This document shows, piece by piece, positions 5,448-6,386 of a stretch of 6,386 nucleotides of DNA. This DNA is from Defluviitaleaceae bacterium (lineage in GTDB: Bacteria; Bacillota; Clostridia; Lachnospirales; UBA5962), in contig WQZK01000114.1 in NCBI GenBank assembly GCA_009780765.1, forward strand, positions 1 to 6,386, given 5' to 3'. The first letter of the stretch is position 1. Each line of letters opens with the position of its first letter. Below the pieces are notes generated by a model. The model was not told the DNA's origin and searched no databases. It saw nothing but the letters and a program-made list of their open reading frames with translations. The position numbers and the translations under genes are program-made.

Positions 5448-6386
5448 TTATTTAAGCTTTAAAAACTCATCAATAAAATCTTCTGTAACTTTTAATGATT
5501 TTTTCCAGAAATTCTTATCAGTTATATCTATTCCGCAAAGTTCGCCAACGCCTTTAAGCGTGTTGCTTCCTGTTGCTTCTAGAAGTTTGTCATACTTTTC
5601 AACAAACGCTTCGCCTTCTTCAAGATACATGCTGTATAAGCCGCTTGCAAATAATTGCCCATAAGCATAAGGGAAATTATAATAATTTAGGCCTGCACTA
5701 TAATAATGCCCTTTATTAACCCACATGTAAGGATGAAGAATTTCTTGGTTTATGCCTTCGCCATAAGCTGTTTTAATGCTTTCTTCCATGATTTTTTTGA
5801 GTTCATCTGATGAAAGCGTTTCGCTCTTTCTTCTATTAATAACAGCATCTTCAAACAAGAAACGGCTATAAATATCAACACAAACTTGGAAAGGTGTCAT
5901 TATTAAGTTATCTAGTATAAATAATTTTTCTTCTTGTGATGCACTTTTTAATGCTTCTTGCGAAATTATGGTTTCGCAGAATGTTGATGCAGTTTCTGCA
6001 AGAGGCATAGGCACAGAGCGGTTTAATATAGAAAGCTCTTTCATGCATTCGTTGTGATAAGCATGGCCAAACTCGTGTGCAAGGGTTGAAACCGAGCTAA
6101 AGCTGCCCGAGTAGTTCATAAGTATACGGCTTTCTTTAACAGGTGTTATACCTGCACAGAATGCACCGCCACGTTTTCCTGGACGAGGGTAAACGTCAAC
6201 CCATCTGTTTTCGTGAGCATTTTGCGTAAAATCTGCTAATTTATCACTGAATTTTCTAAAATTGTCTATAACGTATTTTATGCCTTCGTCGTAAGTAAAT
6301 GTCATCTGAGCCGAGCCAACAGGTGCCATTATGTTGTAGTACTTAATTCCATCTTTATCGCCTAAAAGCTCGCCTTTATGCCTTAA
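5448..6386 (-). CDS. pepF: Oligoendopeptidase F, M3 family zinc peptidase (C-terminal 312 aa; 5' end outside the window)
   Basis: This is a cytoplasmic metallopeptidase that cleaves short peptides, known in Bacillota as PepF. The frame stays open from the stop at 5448 to the window edge; its first visible codons read LRHKGELLGDKDG. The N-terminal half is therefore missing from view (the family is about 600 aa). Visible features, numbered from the window edge, are RGGAFCAG (72-79), the zinc site HEFGH (104-108: His104, Glu105 as general base, His108) and Glu131 in MPLAETAS as the likely third zinc ligand. The Tyr- and Gly-rich motif KGHYYSAGLNYYNFPYAYGQ follows in the C-terminal third and is typical of substrate contact in M3 enzymes. 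Nothing visible is broken. Its last 278 bp are duplicated at 3281-3558, suggesting that this 3' end was brought in or recombined. The ATG at 6329 is internal and is not the start. Confidence 0.95.
   Translation of the reverse strand, partial: LRHKGELLGDKDGIKYYNIMAPVGSAQMTFTYDEGIKYVIDNFRKFSDKLADFTQNAHENRWVDVYPRPGKRGGAFCAGITPVKESRILMNYSGSFSSVSTLAHEFGHAYHNECMKELSILNRSVPMPLAETASTFCETIISQEALKSASQEEKLFILDNLIMTPFQVCVDIYSRFLFEDAVINRRKSETLSSDELKKIMEESIKTAYGEGINQEILHPYMWVNKGHYYSAGLNYYNFPYAYGQLFASGLYSMYLEEGEAFVEKYDKLLEATGSNTLKGVGELCGIDITDKNFWKKSLKVTEDFIDEFLKLK
5449..5726 (-). repeat. Direct repeat, right copy (278 bp, within intact pepF)
   Basis: This is the partner of 3281-3558. It forms the 3' end of the apparently working pepF. 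Identity ends at 5726/5727, inside the codon row encoding PYMWVNK, where the intact gene continues and the left copy switches to unrelated DNA. Confidence 0.95.

Larger units (their letters stand above)
3559..5448. other. Probable inserted segment carrying two plus-strand genes, flanked by pepF direct repeats
   Basis: These 1890 bases lie between the two copies of the pepF 3' end. They hold a self-contained unit: consensus promoter, secreted-protein gene, hairpin, membrane-protein gene and bidirectional terminator. The genes run opposite to both flanking housekeeping genes. No recombinase, transposase, phage gene or short terminal repeats are visible, so it is not called an insertion sequence or integron. 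Entry by single crossover of a circle carrying the pepF 3' end, or by one homologous and one illegitimate join, would give this arrangement. A local duplication followed by rearrangement is the main alternative. Confidence 0.6.

Noticed and set aside
3281..5726. Insertion sequence, integron or CRISPR explanation for the direct repeats
   Set aside because: No transposase, integrase, short terminal inverted repeats, target duplications or spaced short repeats are visible. The repeats are coding sequence of pepF.

Overview
The window looks like chromosomal DNA of a low-GC Gram-positive bacterium (Bacillota, probably Clostridia-like). The reasons are the AT-rich intergenic DNA, strong AGGAGG ribosome binding sites, a class A penicillin-binding protein of Firmicute type with a highly basic N-terminus, and an M3-family oligoendopeptidase F. 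The genus cannot be determined from the sequence.

Layout from left to right. Positions 1-182 hold no gene but contain a palindromic repeat of the widespread GATTGCTTC...CGCAATGACG style. Positions 183-2861 (minus strand) encode a bifunctional peptidoglycan glycosyltransferase/transpeptidase (PBP1A-like). Its start is fixed by an AGGAGG site, directly upstream of which lies a 111-bp segment bounded by 10-bp inverted repeats. Positions 2991-3239 have no convincing gene; they hold two small overlapping hairpins and a promoter-like sequence. A terminator (3240-3269) is followed by a 5'-truncated copy of the last ~92 codons of pepF (3280-3558). Next come two plus-strand genes: a secreted 323-aa protein of unrecognised family, with a consensus promoter, and a 181-aa single-pass membrane protein. 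A strong hairpin separates them and a nested bidirectional terminator follows them. Last, on the minus strand, is the 3' half of an apparently intact pepF that runs off the right edge.

The main observation is that the secreted/membrane gene pair sits between two direct repeats of 278 bp (3281-3558 and 5449-5726, 5 mismatches by my count). These repeats are the 3' end of pepF. The complete-looking pepF uses the right-hand copy, and the left-hand copy is a headless remnant that still has a terminator just after its stop codon. This is what one expects if a ~1.9-kb DNA segment entered the 3' end of pepF carrying a replacement 3' end, by single crossover of a circle or by homology-assisted illegitimate recombination. 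No integrase or transposase is visible. The cargo pair could be a secreted effector or bacteriocin with a membrane-anchored partner or immunity protein. That is inference from gene order, signal peptide and membrane segments, not from recognised domains.

The housekeeping genes on either side (cell-wall synthesis and peptide degradation) have no obvious functional tie to the cargo.
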